Part shown: positions 44,036-55,403 of the stretch, piece after piece
Layout of the letters: each line of letters opens with the position of its first letter
How positions within the stretch are numbered: position 1 is the stretch's first letter
NCBI GenBank assembly: GCA_037176905.1
Contig: JBBBWG010008668.1
Coordinates: 36,244-91,646, forward strand
Length of the DNA: 55,403 nucleotides
Reading direction: 5' to 3'
Source: Azolla pinnata
Lineage: Eukaryota > Streptophyta > Polypodiopsida > Salviniales > Salviniaceae
Made by a program: the position numbers and the translations under genes
Notes under the pieces: model-generated
The model's input: the letters and a program-made list of their open reading frames with translations, nothing else
What the model was told of the DNA's origin: nothing
Databases searched by the model: none

Positions 44036-45220
44036 CTGGCGATCGGGGGGGGGGGGGGGGACGAGAAGGTCGAGAAGACCAAACGGGGACTGGAAGAAGA
44101 CGAAACGAGACGTGCGAGTGGAAGGGAAGAGGAAGACGAAAAATGCGAGGCGCGAGAGAAATGCGGAGCAAAGGAAAAGAGAGAAGATGGAAGAGGAAGA
44201 GAGGAAGGGGATGGATGAAGAAAACAGAAAGCAGGGAATGAAGGAAGTCGGTCTGTTTCCCGTAATGCGGGCGGATGAAGGGACCCAGAAAGAATCAGAA
44301 GAATCAGAAGAATCAGAAGAAGGAGAGGAGGAAGAAGAAGAAGAAGAAGAAGAAGAAGATGGGGTCAAGGAGAAGAGATGATTAGAGTTTGGACGATGAG
44401 ATCCGCCATAGCTGCTCGAGCTTCAGACAGAACAGAGAACAGAACAGAGAACAGAGAACAGAGAACAGAAACGAAGAAGAAGAGAAGAAGAAGAAGAAGA
44501 AGAAGGAAAGACGAAGACGAAGTGAAAAATGAAAATGATGTGATCAATAAATACTAAATAAATAAATGATTTTGTTTTTAAAAAGAAAACATATTAAATG
44601 AATGAATCAATAAATAAATAAATCAATCAATCAATCAATAAAGGGTTTATTATTTATTCTTTTCTTCTCTTTAAACAACAAAACAGAAAAAATGAACGAA
44701 TCATTCCCTTATTTATTTTATTTCAACCGCTTTATTTTGTATTATTTATTTGTTTATTTGCTTCTATTTGTTTTCAAGAGAAGATTAAATAAATGAATTG
44801 AACGAATAAATCGCTTTTTGTTTTTCCTTTTCTTTTTCTTTTTCGTTTTCGTTTTCTTTTTTCTTTTCCTTTTTCTTCCTCCTTTTCTTTTTTCTTTTTC
44901 CTTTTCTTTTTCTTCTCTTTCGATTTCTTTTCCAATTCCTTTTTCTTTTTCTTTTTGTTTTTCCTTTTCTTTTTCTTCTTCGTCTTCGTTTTCTTTTTCT
45001 TTTCCTTTTTCTTCTTCGTTTTCTTTTTTCTTTTTCTTTTTCTTCTTCGTTTTCTTTTTTATTTTTCCTTTTCGTTTTCTTCTTTTTCAATTTCTTTTTC
45101 AATTTCATTTTCTTTTTCCTTTTCTTTTTCAATTTCTTTTTATTTTTCTTGTTCTTTTCTGTTTTTTTTTTTCCCCTTTTCTGTTTATTTGTTTTTTCTT
45201 CATTGGCTCATTTTGCGTAA
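44036..45220. repeat. Poly-G, GAA runs and long polypyrimidine tract
   Basis: Poly-G lies at 44,046-44,060, GAA runs at 44,327-44,359 and 44,470-44,500, and an AATAAA/AATCAATC run at about 44,560-44,640. From 44,818 to 45,190 the plus strand is almost purely T and C (TTTTCTTTTTC units). The mirrored Lys/Arg- or Phe-rich frames are artefacts. It lies upstream of the Sec14 gene. The long homopurine-homopyrimidine tract could adopt triplex (H-DNA) structure. Confidence 0.8.
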
Positions 45221-47452
45221 TTTGCCCTAAAATTTACGCATCTCTCGCTAAAAATTTAGGGCCCAATTAATTCCGTTAGTATAGTGTTACTTTGATTTTA
45301 TTCCTGATCGATTCTCTTACTGTATTCTATCAACGAAAGATTAGCAATTTTAGAATCTGATCAATCGGTTATCGTGCTATAATTTGGTGTTGATCGAATT
45401 AATTGAGCATCGATCAATTGGTTAATTCGATTCTGGTTGAGCTCACGATCAATTGATTTGGTGTTAATCCATTCATTTCATGCCAATCTTTTAAAACTAG
45501 ACGTTCATTTGTAATTTCTAGTTTTAGTAGGCGTCCAAATACAAGTTCCTGTCATTGGTTGTAAAATGCCAATGGCGACAGCGTTTCCTAGTACGTATAA
45601 TCGAACCAGTAAAAAGATTTATTTATGAAATTGCAAACTGATGTCAATCGAATAGAGTAAGGGAATCGATTAGTGAAAACAGCAGCAAGGAAGCAGGAAA
45701 GCGATTAGTAAACGGCAACAGGAAGATTATGAATCGATGAACAGGGGGAGAGATAGATGGAAGTGTTTAGTAAGAGACGGCGTTAAAATTTCAATGAGCT
45801 TAGGCATTAATATGTGATTTCTCATCTTAGCGGGCTTTAAGTCGTACTTAACAAATTCGATAGGCATTTTTTGATTTTTTTGGTGATTTTTCCTTTACTG
45901 ATTTTTAGAAACTGTGATTTGTTTGTGTGTTCCCCATCCATGGTTTCCTTGTTCAGGTGCTCCATGTGCTAATGTTTTTGGAGACATGCCAGATATGGAA
46001 AGATGCCCAGCATTGCTGCTTGTTGTGGTTCTTAGCACAGGCTTGGAACGATCGCCTTGTCGTAATCTTTGAATCTTTACCGATTGTCAATCACCTCGAA
46101 TATGTACAGAGGCTTTTGGATTTGCAAGTTAATCGTGGATTTGTGCCACGCTTCAGTTCATTTCCTGCTATATCCTTGTCTCTCGATTTCCTGTCTCTTG
46201 CCCCAGCTAAATGCTCTGCTCTGCTCTACTCTTCTCTGCTCTGCTCTATCCCTGGCAATTTATAAGGCTCATGTAGACGTCGATTCAAGTCCCCATGTAA
46301 GCATCTGTGGCCGAAAACCTTGTCGATAATCGAGCAATACAAAATCAATATCATGAACAAAAGGTCATGTAACCCATGTTGTCTTTCTCCCCACTTTTGA
46401 CTCTTTTGTAGGCACATATACTCTTCTCAGATACCTCGGTGGGATCTCAGGGCACATAACCCTTCAAAAGGCTGATGCTCCTTCTTTGCAACCTCGAGGA
46501 GCATCATGTTTATGCATGTTTCCACGCGTCCTATTCGAAACATCATGTCGCTTCGCAAACATGGTATCATTGCATATAAGAAGATTATGGCGTTGGTTTC
46601 ATAACGATCCAATTCTAGTGACAATCGACACTAGGAGCAGAGAAAAGTTTCTACGATGCCCATCGTAGTTAACGTATTCAATCAAAAGCTCCTCCCACTT
46701 GTCGATCTGACACAAATTCATGTTTCACCCTAAGTTAGACTTCTAATTGTTCTTGTATGCCAAGCAAAGTTAGATGCCGTCACAAACTATCCAAGAAATG
46801 GGATCAAGAGTACCACTAAAAAGAGAGAGATTCTCTGCATAATTAGCAGTGCAAAAGGCTGCAAAAATCAAATTTCTACAATCTATCTTCCTTCCCTAAA
46901 ACAACGATTGTTCCGGACCCATACGCAAGTTTATAGCTGTAGACCCTGAACACATTGTAGATCCATATGCTTCCAAAGATCAAACAATGGAAACAAAAAG
47001 AGAAACCAATCCCTAAAATGTCAAAATGACAAAGTCCCTCCTTGTCCCTTGTTAGCCGACCACCTAAAACATGTATTATTAGGGAAACATCTATTTTGAG
47101 AGATTATCTGCAAATCTCATTCTTCCTTGCCTTGATTTGGAAGCACATGTAGTAGAGCTATTATGTGAAAAGTGACATAAATTAATAATATACGCATCTA
47201 AAGCAATGCTCCTGTTGGAGCCATAAACCACACAAAATGTGATCAATGATTCCGGATTAAAAAACCCAAATTCTTTATTTTCAATTCAACCCAAGTTTAG
47301 CAAGGGAGGGTAAGCACAAGGTACACAATTCTTCTTTTCTGAAGTAACTGAATGGCATGATCATGTGGGCGTATGTATGTTATTTACATGCTTTACAGAG
47401 AGGCAGAGACAGAGACAGAGCATCATTTTATATTTCCTGAAGGAAAAGTTGT
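45221..47452. other. Spacer without recognised gene
   Basis: It contains a CTCTG pentanucleotide run at 46,207-46,245 and the dispersed repeat CCCAATTAATTCCGTTAG at about 45,262. Open frames of 60-110 codons on both strands (45.9-46.7 kb) resemble no known family and may be transposon remnants. Confidence 0.4.
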
Positions 47453-50400
47453 TCAAAGGAATCCTTCAACTGTTTTACCTTGAGTCCTGTCCAGGTATAT
47501 GTTCATGGCTTCATCCATAGTTCCAGTTTTTCTCAACCTCTCCCCCCGCTTGCTACCCGATGGGTGAGTAGTCATATATTGCAATAAATCTGAGGTTCCA
47601 GTAAGCTTTCCGAGCTTCTCATACATTTGCGGCGCAACTCTAGGGTCATAACCTGCAGCTGCCATGAGAAGGAGCCCGATATGGTCTGCTTCTAGTTCTT
47701 GGCTGAAATATCACAAAGCAAAACATTACAGGCCCGCTTCAACTCCTTGCGTCAAACTCACAAATTAAAACATAGTATCAAAGACATGGATTGAATAGCA
47801 AAACATGCAACGTTCACACCACATGAGGTTGAAAATGCAGGAAAACGACATTCCATACTCCAAAGACATGTATGGAAGTGCAGAAAACGCAGGTTTGTAG
47901 AGGGAGAGCCTAAGAGTCTCGTTACTCCTCTATAAAGGAAGCACAAACATTGTAGAGAGCCGTCAGGATAAAATTCTGAGTGATCTTTGCATCTATTTCC
48001 TCTGTGACATGTCTCTTGATGTCTTATCTCTCTGCATGTATGCTCGTGAATTGTTATGGACATGGAAAACTTAGAAGCAGCGGCATCTACCCCACCACAA
48101 CATAGGATCTGGTTTTGTGTGCAAGTGGAATCACCATGTCAGCTGCGTGCCAATAACAGAGTGCATTCACACTCTCTAGTTCCTATCGTGCAATTTGGGA
48201 GTGCCTTGCATTAATCAACTCAGACAATGCATGCAGCTGCCCATCCACCAATTCCATAATATGCCTCTTCTCAAAATAGGTTTAAGTCAATAAACAGCAA
48301 CGGAATCATTCAATTTAATTTCTAGTCAACAACATCAATTTGCAGATCTTAAAACATCAAAACACCCGCACTATAATAAACGAGGAAGAATTATGCAATC
48401 AGTAAGATCTCAGAACGTAGAGGGCAAACAAACATGAAATACGTCAAAAAAAGGAGACATATAAGTAAAACGTGCAAGGATCGATCGATATGGCATACCT
48501 TCTAGAAAAAGGAAGATCAAGGAACAAAGCAGATGCATATTGGACCAAGTCTGGAGCATAGAAGAAGGCAAGGATAAAGAGCTCCACCAACGTCATGAAT
48601 AAATGGCGTGTCAGCCGCTCTGCGCTGTGCCTTGCGACGACATGAGCAACCTGTTCATACCAAACAGTCATATTTTCAAATCGGTAAGGGGAAAACAAAA
48701 TGAAAAAATGGAAAAAAAGGTGCATTCAACTCATTCTCTTGACCACGGTTGATTTCAAAACCGAATAATAAGAGGAGCATTTAACTCATTTTCTTGATTG
48801 CACCCACAACTGATTGCAAAACAAATAAAAAGAGAAACCTTCTCTCCTTTAAACCTAAAACTGATTGAAATTTTAACATACAAACACGAATTTCAGCACG
48901 AGCTTGCATATTGAACCACCAAAAGTGCATACAAAAGCTGCAAAGAAGTTTAAAAAAATGCTAAGTCACCTCATGGCCCAAGACTGTTGCAATTTCAGCA
49001 TCAGTGGGAAAATGCTTTAGAAGACCCGTGAATACAACAATTTTGCCACCAGGGAGGCAGAATGCATTTACATTTTTATCCTCCACCACGAGAACTTCCC
49101 ATTTGGCTGGCTTCAGATGCTCTACATAAGGTTTAGCTTTCCCCTTGAGACCCTTTGCTCTTGTTTCATCAACCCATTGATCTTGCAAAATTTCATCACG
49201 GGTACCCCATTTCTCTTGATCGGGATTTTCGTTCTCTGTTTGCCATGCTTTTGCCATAGGTGTACTATCCTGATCCTTCCAAATGACTCTCTCTTTGTCA
49301 CTTCCATTTACATACTGTTCTGTTCTCGTGCCCTCTAACACGGCTTGAATTACATCTCTTGCGATCCGCCGAACTCTGACAACATCTGGATGTATAGGTG
49401 GAAGAATCTTTGACTTCCATTGCTGCTTCAACTGCATTCAAAGAGTCAACATTGCTGATTTTCTTCCTTAAATATAATGCACAAGATTCAGAGTGGGGAC
49501 CTACATATGCCCCTAATTAACTTCTCTTTATTTTCTACTCAAATACCCTTGTTTAACCCCCCCCCCCACCTCGGCTCTCTTGAGCAGTTATTTGGCCAAT
49601 CTCATCTCCTGTTCTCAACTTTTTCAATGCAATCATTTTGTTACATCATCCTTTTTCTTTCTCTTTAGAGGGCCTTAGCCGAACCTTTGGGCAAAATGAC
49701 CCAATCTTAGCCGCATTTGGGGAATCAAAGAAGAACTCTGAGGTTCTTCATTTTATGCCCAAAAGCCCTTGTTCGAAACTGCTCTTTCAAAATACTTATT
49801 TGTCATATGTGTTGTTTCTTGAGTAATTATATGGCTGATTCTCATCGCCTTCTTCTTGACTATTCTATATTCTTTATTTTACACAATCATTTTGTTAGAA
49901 AATCATGTCTATTTCAACAGTTTTACTAAATGATTCAACAAAACGACCAAAAATTAAAGGCATTTGGGAAAACAAAGAGAAACTATGAGGGCCTTCTACA
50001 AAATCCCGTCCGTTTCCAAATACAGCTCCAATGCGCTATCGATACACAGTGAACGGCGCCATATACAAGAAGGAGAAGGGGGGGGGGGGGGATTTCTACA
50101 GATTGGCTATGGAAAAGAGTAGGGTTTTTAACTTAGAAAAAACGAACTTACAGCCTCGAATTGCATGTCGACCAGCCGAGTTTCAGTCTCAGGAGAGATG
50201 AGCACAAAGTGCTTGCGGTAGGTGTACGGAACGATCTCTTGATTCGACGCATAGACGATCCCGGAGATGCCGCCAACAGTGACGGCCACGATCGCATAAA
50301 CCTTGTACCGCTCGATGCTGCTCTTGGCATCGTGACGGCCGAATCCCCGCCTTCTGAAGTGCTCGTACCCGCTCTGATCCGTGTAGTAGAAGCGTCCGTG

Positions 50401-50607
50401 GCACGGCGGCGCCCCAAGGAGCCCCCATTTCCGGGGTTCCTTGGAGAACAAGGCGGAACTGTGCGGCCTGTGGGCGATGATAGCAGACCCTGGAATGATG
50501 GGAGGGCGGGGGGAGCGGCAGGGGACTGGGCTTCTTGCTGTTGACAGGGCGGCTCGCGACGGAGGCGAGGAGAGGAGAAGGCGATGGAGCTTCTGCTTCT
50601 TCCACAT
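47453..50607 (-). CDS. OMA1: OMA1-type mitochondrial zinc metalloprotease (M48)
   Basis: Four exons (50607-50152, 49431-48970, 48650-48499, 47702-47453) with consistent phases give 439 aa, close to Arabidopsis OMA1. The Arg/Ser-rich N terminus of about 65 residues fits a mitochondrial presequence. A transmembrane segment lies at about 102-120 (VYAIVAVTVGGISGIVYAS). The zinc site is HEVAH at 305-309, split by the intron after the Glu codon. The third ligand lies in ELEADHIG (Glu361). The region FCLPGGKIVVFTGLL and the C-terminal VEGFL are conserved. OMA1 acts in the inner membrane in stress-activated proteolysis and quality control. The gene is complete. Its 5' flank is unusual: a CTT run abuts the start, followed at once by an inverted partial copy of its own intron 1 and exon 2. 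Confidence 0.95.
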
Positions 50608-50611
50608 CGTT

Positions 50612-50736
50612 CCTTCTTCTTCTTCTTCTTTCTTCTTCTTCTTCTTCTTCTGCTTTCTCCTTCTTCTTCTTCTTCTTCTTCTTCTTCTTCTGCTTTCTCC
50701 TTCTTCTTCTTCTTCTTCTTCTTCTTCTTCTTCGCT
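50612..50736. repeat. CTT/TTC microsatellite in the OMA1 5' leader
   Basis: Three blocks of TTC repeats are separated by two copies of a TGCTTTCTCC interruption. On the coding strand this is a GAA-rich purine stretch just before the OMA1 ATG, where a plant 5' leader would lie. Confidence 0.9.
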
Positions 50737-52107
50737 TTATTTAAGGAAGAAAGTCAACAATATTGACTCTTTGAATGCAGTTGAAGCATCAATGGAAATC
50801 AAAGATTCCTCCACCTATACATCCAGATGTTGTCGGAGCTCGGCGGATTGCAAGAGATGTAATTCAAGCCGTGTTAGAGGGCACGAGAACAGAACAGTAT
50901 GTAAATGGAAGTGACAAAGAGAGAGTCGTTTGGAAGGATCGAGGATAGTACACCTATGGCAAAAGCATGGCAAACAGAGAACGAAAATCCTGATCCGGAG
51001 AAATGGGGTACCCGCTGTCGTGAAGATTTTCGCCCATAGGAGGAAAACCAAGCGGAGCAAGAGGAAATGACGTGTGCAACGTTGCACATGTTTGTATAGG
51101 ATATGTAGATAGGAAAGAAGAAGCAAGGGGGGGGGGGGATTTATCCCACATTGTAAGGCACTCTCCACCTTGGGCTATAAAACAAAGGAGGGGTCTCTTG
51201 TTATAGGGTTACCATTTTTTAGTGTGGAAAGGTATACCACTTAGGTCGAGGGTTTGCTATTAGGTTTAGGGTTTGTCTAGGGTTTCATCTTTTTGGGTCT
51301 TCTCCTTCTTGTTGGAGAGTTAGGGTTTGGATATAGTCATTTGGTGTGGCCGAAGCGGCCGCCATTGTTGTAACAATCTTTGGGTGTAATATAGTGACCT
51401 TGTTGAGTATCTTGTCTTCTTCCTCTTTCATCTCTGCGTTAATGCTCTATTCTTTCTCCTCCCCTCACTCGAACTAAGCTTCGATTACTCCCCTCTCCCT
51501 AGTCCAAGACCCCCGTGGTCCCGCCCTTCTACACGCACGAGGGTAACAACTCGACATATTTGGTGAACCCGACGTGAAGGGTGATGAAGTTTTTTTGCAA
51601 GAACAATGGGTTGATGAAACAAGAGCAAAGGGTCTCGAGGGGAAAGCTAAACCTTATGTAGAGCATCCGAAGCCAGCCAAATGGGAAGTTCTCGTATTGG
51701 AGGATAAAAATGTAGATGCATTCTGCCTCCCTGGTGGCAAAATTGTTGTGTTCACGGGTCTTCTAAAGCATTTTCCCACTGATGCTGAAATTGCAACAGT
51801 CTGTAATTCAAGCCGTGTTAGAGGGCACGAGAATGAGTTGAATGCACCTTTTTTTTCCATTTTTTCATTTTGTTTTCCCCTTATTGACTTAAAAATATTA
51901 CTGTTTGGTATGGGGCATATCTACAGGTCCCCACTCTGGATGTATAGGTGGAAGTTAGTCAAGGGCATACGTAGGTCCCCACTCTGAATCTTGTGCATTA
52001 TATTTAAGGAAGAAAATCAACAATATTGACTCTTTGAATGCAGTTGAAGCAGCAATGGAAATCAAAGATTCCTCCACCTATACATCCAGATGTTGCCAGA
52101 GTTCGGA
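50737..52107 (+). pseudogene. Inverted, scrambled partial copy of OMA1
   Basis: Blocks on the plus strand match the minus-strand OMA1 gene. 50,737-51,014 matches the intron 1 end plus the first half of exon 2. 51,580-51,800 matches the second half of exon 2 (FCLPGGKIVVFTGLLKHFPT kept). 51,802-51,832 is an internal exon 2 piece. 51,830-51,914 is the 3' end of intron 2. 51,924-52,107 matches intron 1 and the exon 2 start, again. Small insertions, for example near 50,940, break the frame, and no HEXXH exon follows. The copy includes introns, so it is DNA-mediated, not retroposed mRNA. The two exon 2 halves are adjacent in the gene and are separated here by an LTR insertion. Confidence 0.9.
51073..51580 (+). 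mobile_element. LTR with adjoining primer-binding site, inserted in the OMA1 copy
   Basis: A candidate LTR of 484 bp runs from TGTGCAACGTTGCACA (a perfect palindrome, 51073-51088) to CTCGACA at 51556. It has a TATA box (CTATAAAAC, 51175-51183) and a downstream GTAATATAG-type region. Four bases later comes TGGTGAACCCGACGTGAA (51561-51578). This begins with TGG and reads like the complement of a tRNA 3' end, as a primer-binding site should. OMA1-like sequence resumes directly afterwards. The 58 bp before the LTR (51,015-51,072) are not OMA1 and end in a purine-rich stretch that could be a polypurine tract. No coding domain is present. Confidence 0.7.
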
Positions 52108-52109
52108 TG

Positions 52110-52360
52110 TACGTATACTTATAAAGTCATACGTACGCATATATATCGCACAAGCATGTTACGCATGTTGTCGGAGCACGTACGCACACACGTGTCTGCA
52201 TCCTCAATGTCGTGTTTGTGGAAGTGCTCTCATATGATACATACATGATGCACAATGTACGCGTACCCATGTACATATACGCGTATGCACAGGCTCATGC
52301 GCATACGTATACGTACACATGCACATACATGCACATGCATATACGTATACGTACCCACTG
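52110..52360. repeat. Alternating purine-pyrimidine stretch (ACGTATAC type)
   Basis: It is dense in ACGTATAC, CATGTACATA and GCGCATAC steps, like the DNA around the gap at 18.65-18.90 kb. Such sequence can form left-handed (Z) DNA and cruciforms. The minus-strand frames through it are low-complexity. Confidence 0.7.
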
Positions 52361-53097
52361 CGCAATGATGAAGTAGATGCCAGTACGGTTTGATTCCATG
52401 TCATCATTCCTCCACATCAAATTGTTCCAAGAGTATCCATCGCTGATGTTTGCGCGACACAAACTACAAGGTGTGTTTCGGTATATCTCATATTTTAACA
52501 CTTCAAAATTGCCCCAATGATCCGAGAGTAAGTAGAGCATTTTTGCTTAAAATGCTAAAAGACTGCCCAAATTCGTTGGTACATTGAATCATTGATAACA
52601 TGAGAATCCTCAAGAAGATGCTGCTTACAGGCTTACAGAAGCTAAAGCTCGTTACAATAAGTCCGTGTCCATCCAGATCCCTGAACATACAAACACAATA
52701 TACAGTTGACGGACATCATACCTCAAGAAGATGGTTTTCACAGAAAAGTATGTCATAATCAAGAGAGATATGTCAGAGCACGAAGAGACTGTCTTTCTTC
52801 GAGATATGTGTCAGCATGAAGAGACTGCCTTTCTTCCTCGTGGACACTGGTAATTGCTCCAAGCGAGGAGCTTTGATGGACAGCTACTTGATCACAAAAA
52901 CCACAGGTTTAATCAATGTCCTTCAAATCCTCGCATTTAAAACCTGTATAATAAACTCACAAGCTCTTCGATCATTCAATCCAAACTCTGTGGCAAATGA
53001 TATTCCGTGTGCCCAGTGTAAGATGGTTTTGTAATACACACAGCTGGAGCAGAATTGCATATGTTAGGTCCTCTCGGTGAAGCTATTGACTAACAAA
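52361..53097. other. Spacer downstream of the EngB gene
   Basis: No gene or RNA was recognised. Short direct repeats of GAAGAGACTG(T/C)CTTTCTTC occur at about 52,780 and 52,818. Confidence 0.4.
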
Positions 53098-55270
53098 TCA
53101 GCTCTTCCAAAAGTTCCGGAGTTGTGCAATGTGCATCAATAGACCCTCTTTCCCTTGATTTGTCACACAACTTGTCATGATCCAAGGAGGTGATGGATCA
53201 ACAAACTCTTTCAGTTGCCTCACAAAGTCTTTCACATTCTCTTCAGGTTTCTTCCCTCCATTTTTCTTCTTTTTCTTCCTATCACACTTTGTGAAGACAA
53301 CGGTCAAAGGAACCTGAATCACACAAAGATCAAGTGTATAAAAAGGGATACAGGTTAAAAAAAATTTCCTCTTTCACATTCGATCCATAGATCTATATCA
53401 AAACTTTTAAGCTAATTTTCCATGCTTCAAAGTGGGATGTCAATTTCCACGTTCAAGACACTACCTCTAAATTAGTAAAGCAATGTTACAAATGCATAAA
53501 GAATGTTAGCTCATACTCAAACTCTCTCTTAAGTAAAGCAAGGATAGAATGATTTGAAAGATATTAATTCTTCAATGCATACCTTGTTTTCATTTAGCCA
53601 GCTTGCATATTCCAAATCAATCTTTTGTGGTGGAATGCTTGCGTCTACTAAAAGCATAACACATACTAAACTTTTCGAGCGCAGAAAGTAATCCTTTGTA
53701 AAATCATTCCATGATGCTCGAATACCAACAGGAACTTTAGCATAACTGCAAAACACTACCATGGTCATTGATGAAACATCAAAGAGACCTTCAACTAACA
53801 TGTCCAATTCTAGCACGATAGAAAGCACTCACCCATATCCTGGTAAATCGACAAGATACCAATTATTGTTGATAATAAAGTGATTGATGAGTTGTGTTTT
53901 ACCTGTCATTTGCAATAAAAGAACAATCATTCACAAAAAAAGTCTATCCATGATATCTGGCATTTGAGTACAATGATAAATCATCATCATTCCAACCTAG
54001 CTCTATCCCACGTTGCCTGGGATTCTTAGGTCTCACATGTACTATCTAATGTCATCACGCAGCAGAGGTTTATGAAAAAGAAATCCTTGTATTGTCAAGA
54101 ATTGTATCTAGGTCTAAAGCAATGAGCCATGCTTTGTAATCCTTGACTTTCACATCTCTGGTTTTAGCAGATGACATTGAGGAGACGTGACTTGACATCC
54201 ATGTACAATCTTATTTAATATTGATATACTCATCTCTCTGGCTGTTATTCGGTGCTTATGCCATAGCATCAAAGCCGTCAAATTGAACAAAACCAATCTT
54301 CACCATGGGGCTTGGCAATGCTAAATCTCTGTGTACAGCGTATGTATGTATGCATGTATGTACGAGTACACACACACACACACACATATATATTCCTATA
54401 AGTCAATACGTATCATTTGCTACCATCATCCTATCATACAATGTTAGGGTTCGCAAGCAGTATTGAAAATTAAAGTAATTCTGCTACAAAAGCTCTGAAA
54501 ATTTCGCTACGCATACTTGAGGAGAAAAAGAACAACATTTTCCTTCTTACATAATAGGTAAAGAAGATACCTGGCTTTTTAGAGGTTTGTGCAAGGCTCT
54601 TCCTCTGAACGAGGGCATTGACAAGGGAAGACTTCCCTACATTCGAGCGACCGATCACAGCGAATTCCGGAAGCCCGGTATCGGGGCATTCATCCACTCC
54701 TCCACTGCTCTTCACAAACTCCGCTTGCTTGACCCTGCCATCTCTTGCATAAGGACCCAAGCATATGTTCGAGCAAGGAAGCCTCCTCAACGGCTTCTCT
54801 TCTGAAATCTTAGCTCCGGGGGGTACGAAAATCTCCATACCGTCGAACATTTCCATCTCTCTGTCCACCTCCGCTTCTTCGTCGCTAGCCATTCTCCCCG
54901 CATTCATCCCAGCATCGTCCTCCTCCTCCTCCTTCTCGCCGACATCCTCATCTCCGTCTTCTTCGTCTTCGTCTTCGTCTTCGTCTTCGTCTTCGTCGTC
55001 CTCCGCAGCGAGGACCTCCGGAAGCCCAAAACCTGGAGGGCCCGTTTCCTGGACTACGCCGGGAATCAGGGCAGATGCGAGGGAAGAGAAGCCGTTTGCG
55101 GTGGGTGAAGGAGGAGAAGCTTGGGCCTTGGGAGCAGGAACCCTGGATTTGAGGGAGAAAACCCTGGCGGATGCGATGCAGGAGCGAGCGACGGAAGACC
55201 CGCATCGTGCTGAGGCGGAAGGCGAAGGAAGAGATGCTGTGACGAAGAAGAAGAGGCTCGAATCCGCCAT
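53098..55270 (-). CDS. EngB/YihA-type ribosome-biogenesis GTPase, organelle-targeted
   Basis: Four exons (55270-54571, 53902-53833, 53745-53583, 53313-53098) with consistent phases give 382 aa. TRAFAC-class GTPase motifs are all present: G1 GRSNVGKS (207-214), G2 Thr236 in PGKTQ, G3 DLPGYG (252-257), G4 TKCD (319-322) and G5 TSCVT (about 358). Bacterial EngB/YsxC assists large ribosomal subunit assembly. The Ser/Ala-rich N terminus resembles a plastid or mitochondrial transit peptide. Between it and the GTPase domain lies an acidic segment (about residues 90-125) of alternating Asp-Glu, encoded by a hexanucleotide run at 54,957-54,999. Bacterial EngB lacks this. Intron 1 holds a TATG and (AC)n run near 54,340-54,385. 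Confidence 0.95.
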
Positions 55271-55344
55271 AGCTCCTCTGCAGCGAAGCTCAGATTCTCA
55301 GATTCTCAGATTCTCAGAGAAAGAAGACAGAGACGGAGACAGAA

Positions 55345-55403
55345 GACACAGATATATATATATATATATTATATATATATATATATATATATTATTTATT
55401 TAT
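55345..55403. repeat. (TA)n at the window end
   Basis: An almost pure TA dinucleotide run lies about 75 bp upstream of the EngB start codon. The window also begins with (TA)n. Confidence 0.9.

Noticed and set aside
44785..45270. Lys/Arg-rich and Phe-rich frames
   Set aside because: They are translations of a polypyrimidine/polypurine tract.
51574..51987. A second functional OMA1-like gene on the plus strand
   Set aside because: It contains only part of exon 2, then scrambled intron pieces. The HEXXH exon and C terminus are missing and other blocks are frameshifted.

Overview
The window looks like nuclear DNA of a land plant. The reasons are genes rich in GT-AG introns, organelle-targeted nuclear genes, two long PLS-type pentatricopeptide repeat (PPR) genes, telomere-type TTTAGGG arrays, and a MIR529 hairpin (a family known from bryophytes, ferns and monocots, and missing from Arabidopsis). 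Together with the PPR style, this makes a seedless vascular plant such as a fern my best inference; the species cannot be fixed from this sequence. Exon models were built by hand from splice sites, reading phase and remembered family conservation, so they need RNA support.

Layout. 1-5.5 kb: simple and tandem repeats, no convincing gene. 5.7-7.6 kb: PPR gene (-). 9.5 kb: telomere-like array. 10.1-13.8 kb: polygalacturonase-like GH28 gene (+) whose first intron is a 1.2 kb higher-order tandem array. 15.4-17.0 kb: eight-exon proteasome assembly chaperone 3 (PAC3/PSMG3) gene (-), made of exons too short to show as long open frames. 18.7 kb: 100-N gap between identical 77-bp flanks. 20.8-23.1 kb: second PPR gene (-), a relative of the first. 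23.7-27.4 kb: minisatellite, telomere-like arrays and trinucleotide runs. 27.68-27.94 kb: MIR529 hairpin (+). 29.1-31.4 kb: unidentified multi-exon gene (-) with a cluster of 16-bp palindromes at its 5' side. 33.4-39.6 kb: plastid-type ATP-dependent phosphofructokinase (+), 14 exons. 40.6-44.0 kb: Sec14/CRAL-TRIO lipid-transfer protein (-), 11 exons. 44.3-45.2 kb: purine and pyrimidine tracts. 47.5-50.6 kb: OMA1-type mitochondrial metalloprotease (-). 50.7-52.1 kb: inverted, scrambled partial copy of OMA1 interrupted by an LTR. 53.1-55.3 kb: EngB/YihA-type GTPase (-).

The genes do not form a pathway cluster. Several are organelle housekeeping genes (two PPRs, PFK, OMA1, EngB), alongside cytosolic proteasome assembly, lipid transfer, cell-wall remodelling and a developmental microRNA. 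The most notable structures are the MIR529 locus, the self-derived inverted duplication in front of OMA1, the polygalacturonase intron array that seems to have grown from its own splice-donor region, and the palindrome cluster at 31.4-31.7 kb.
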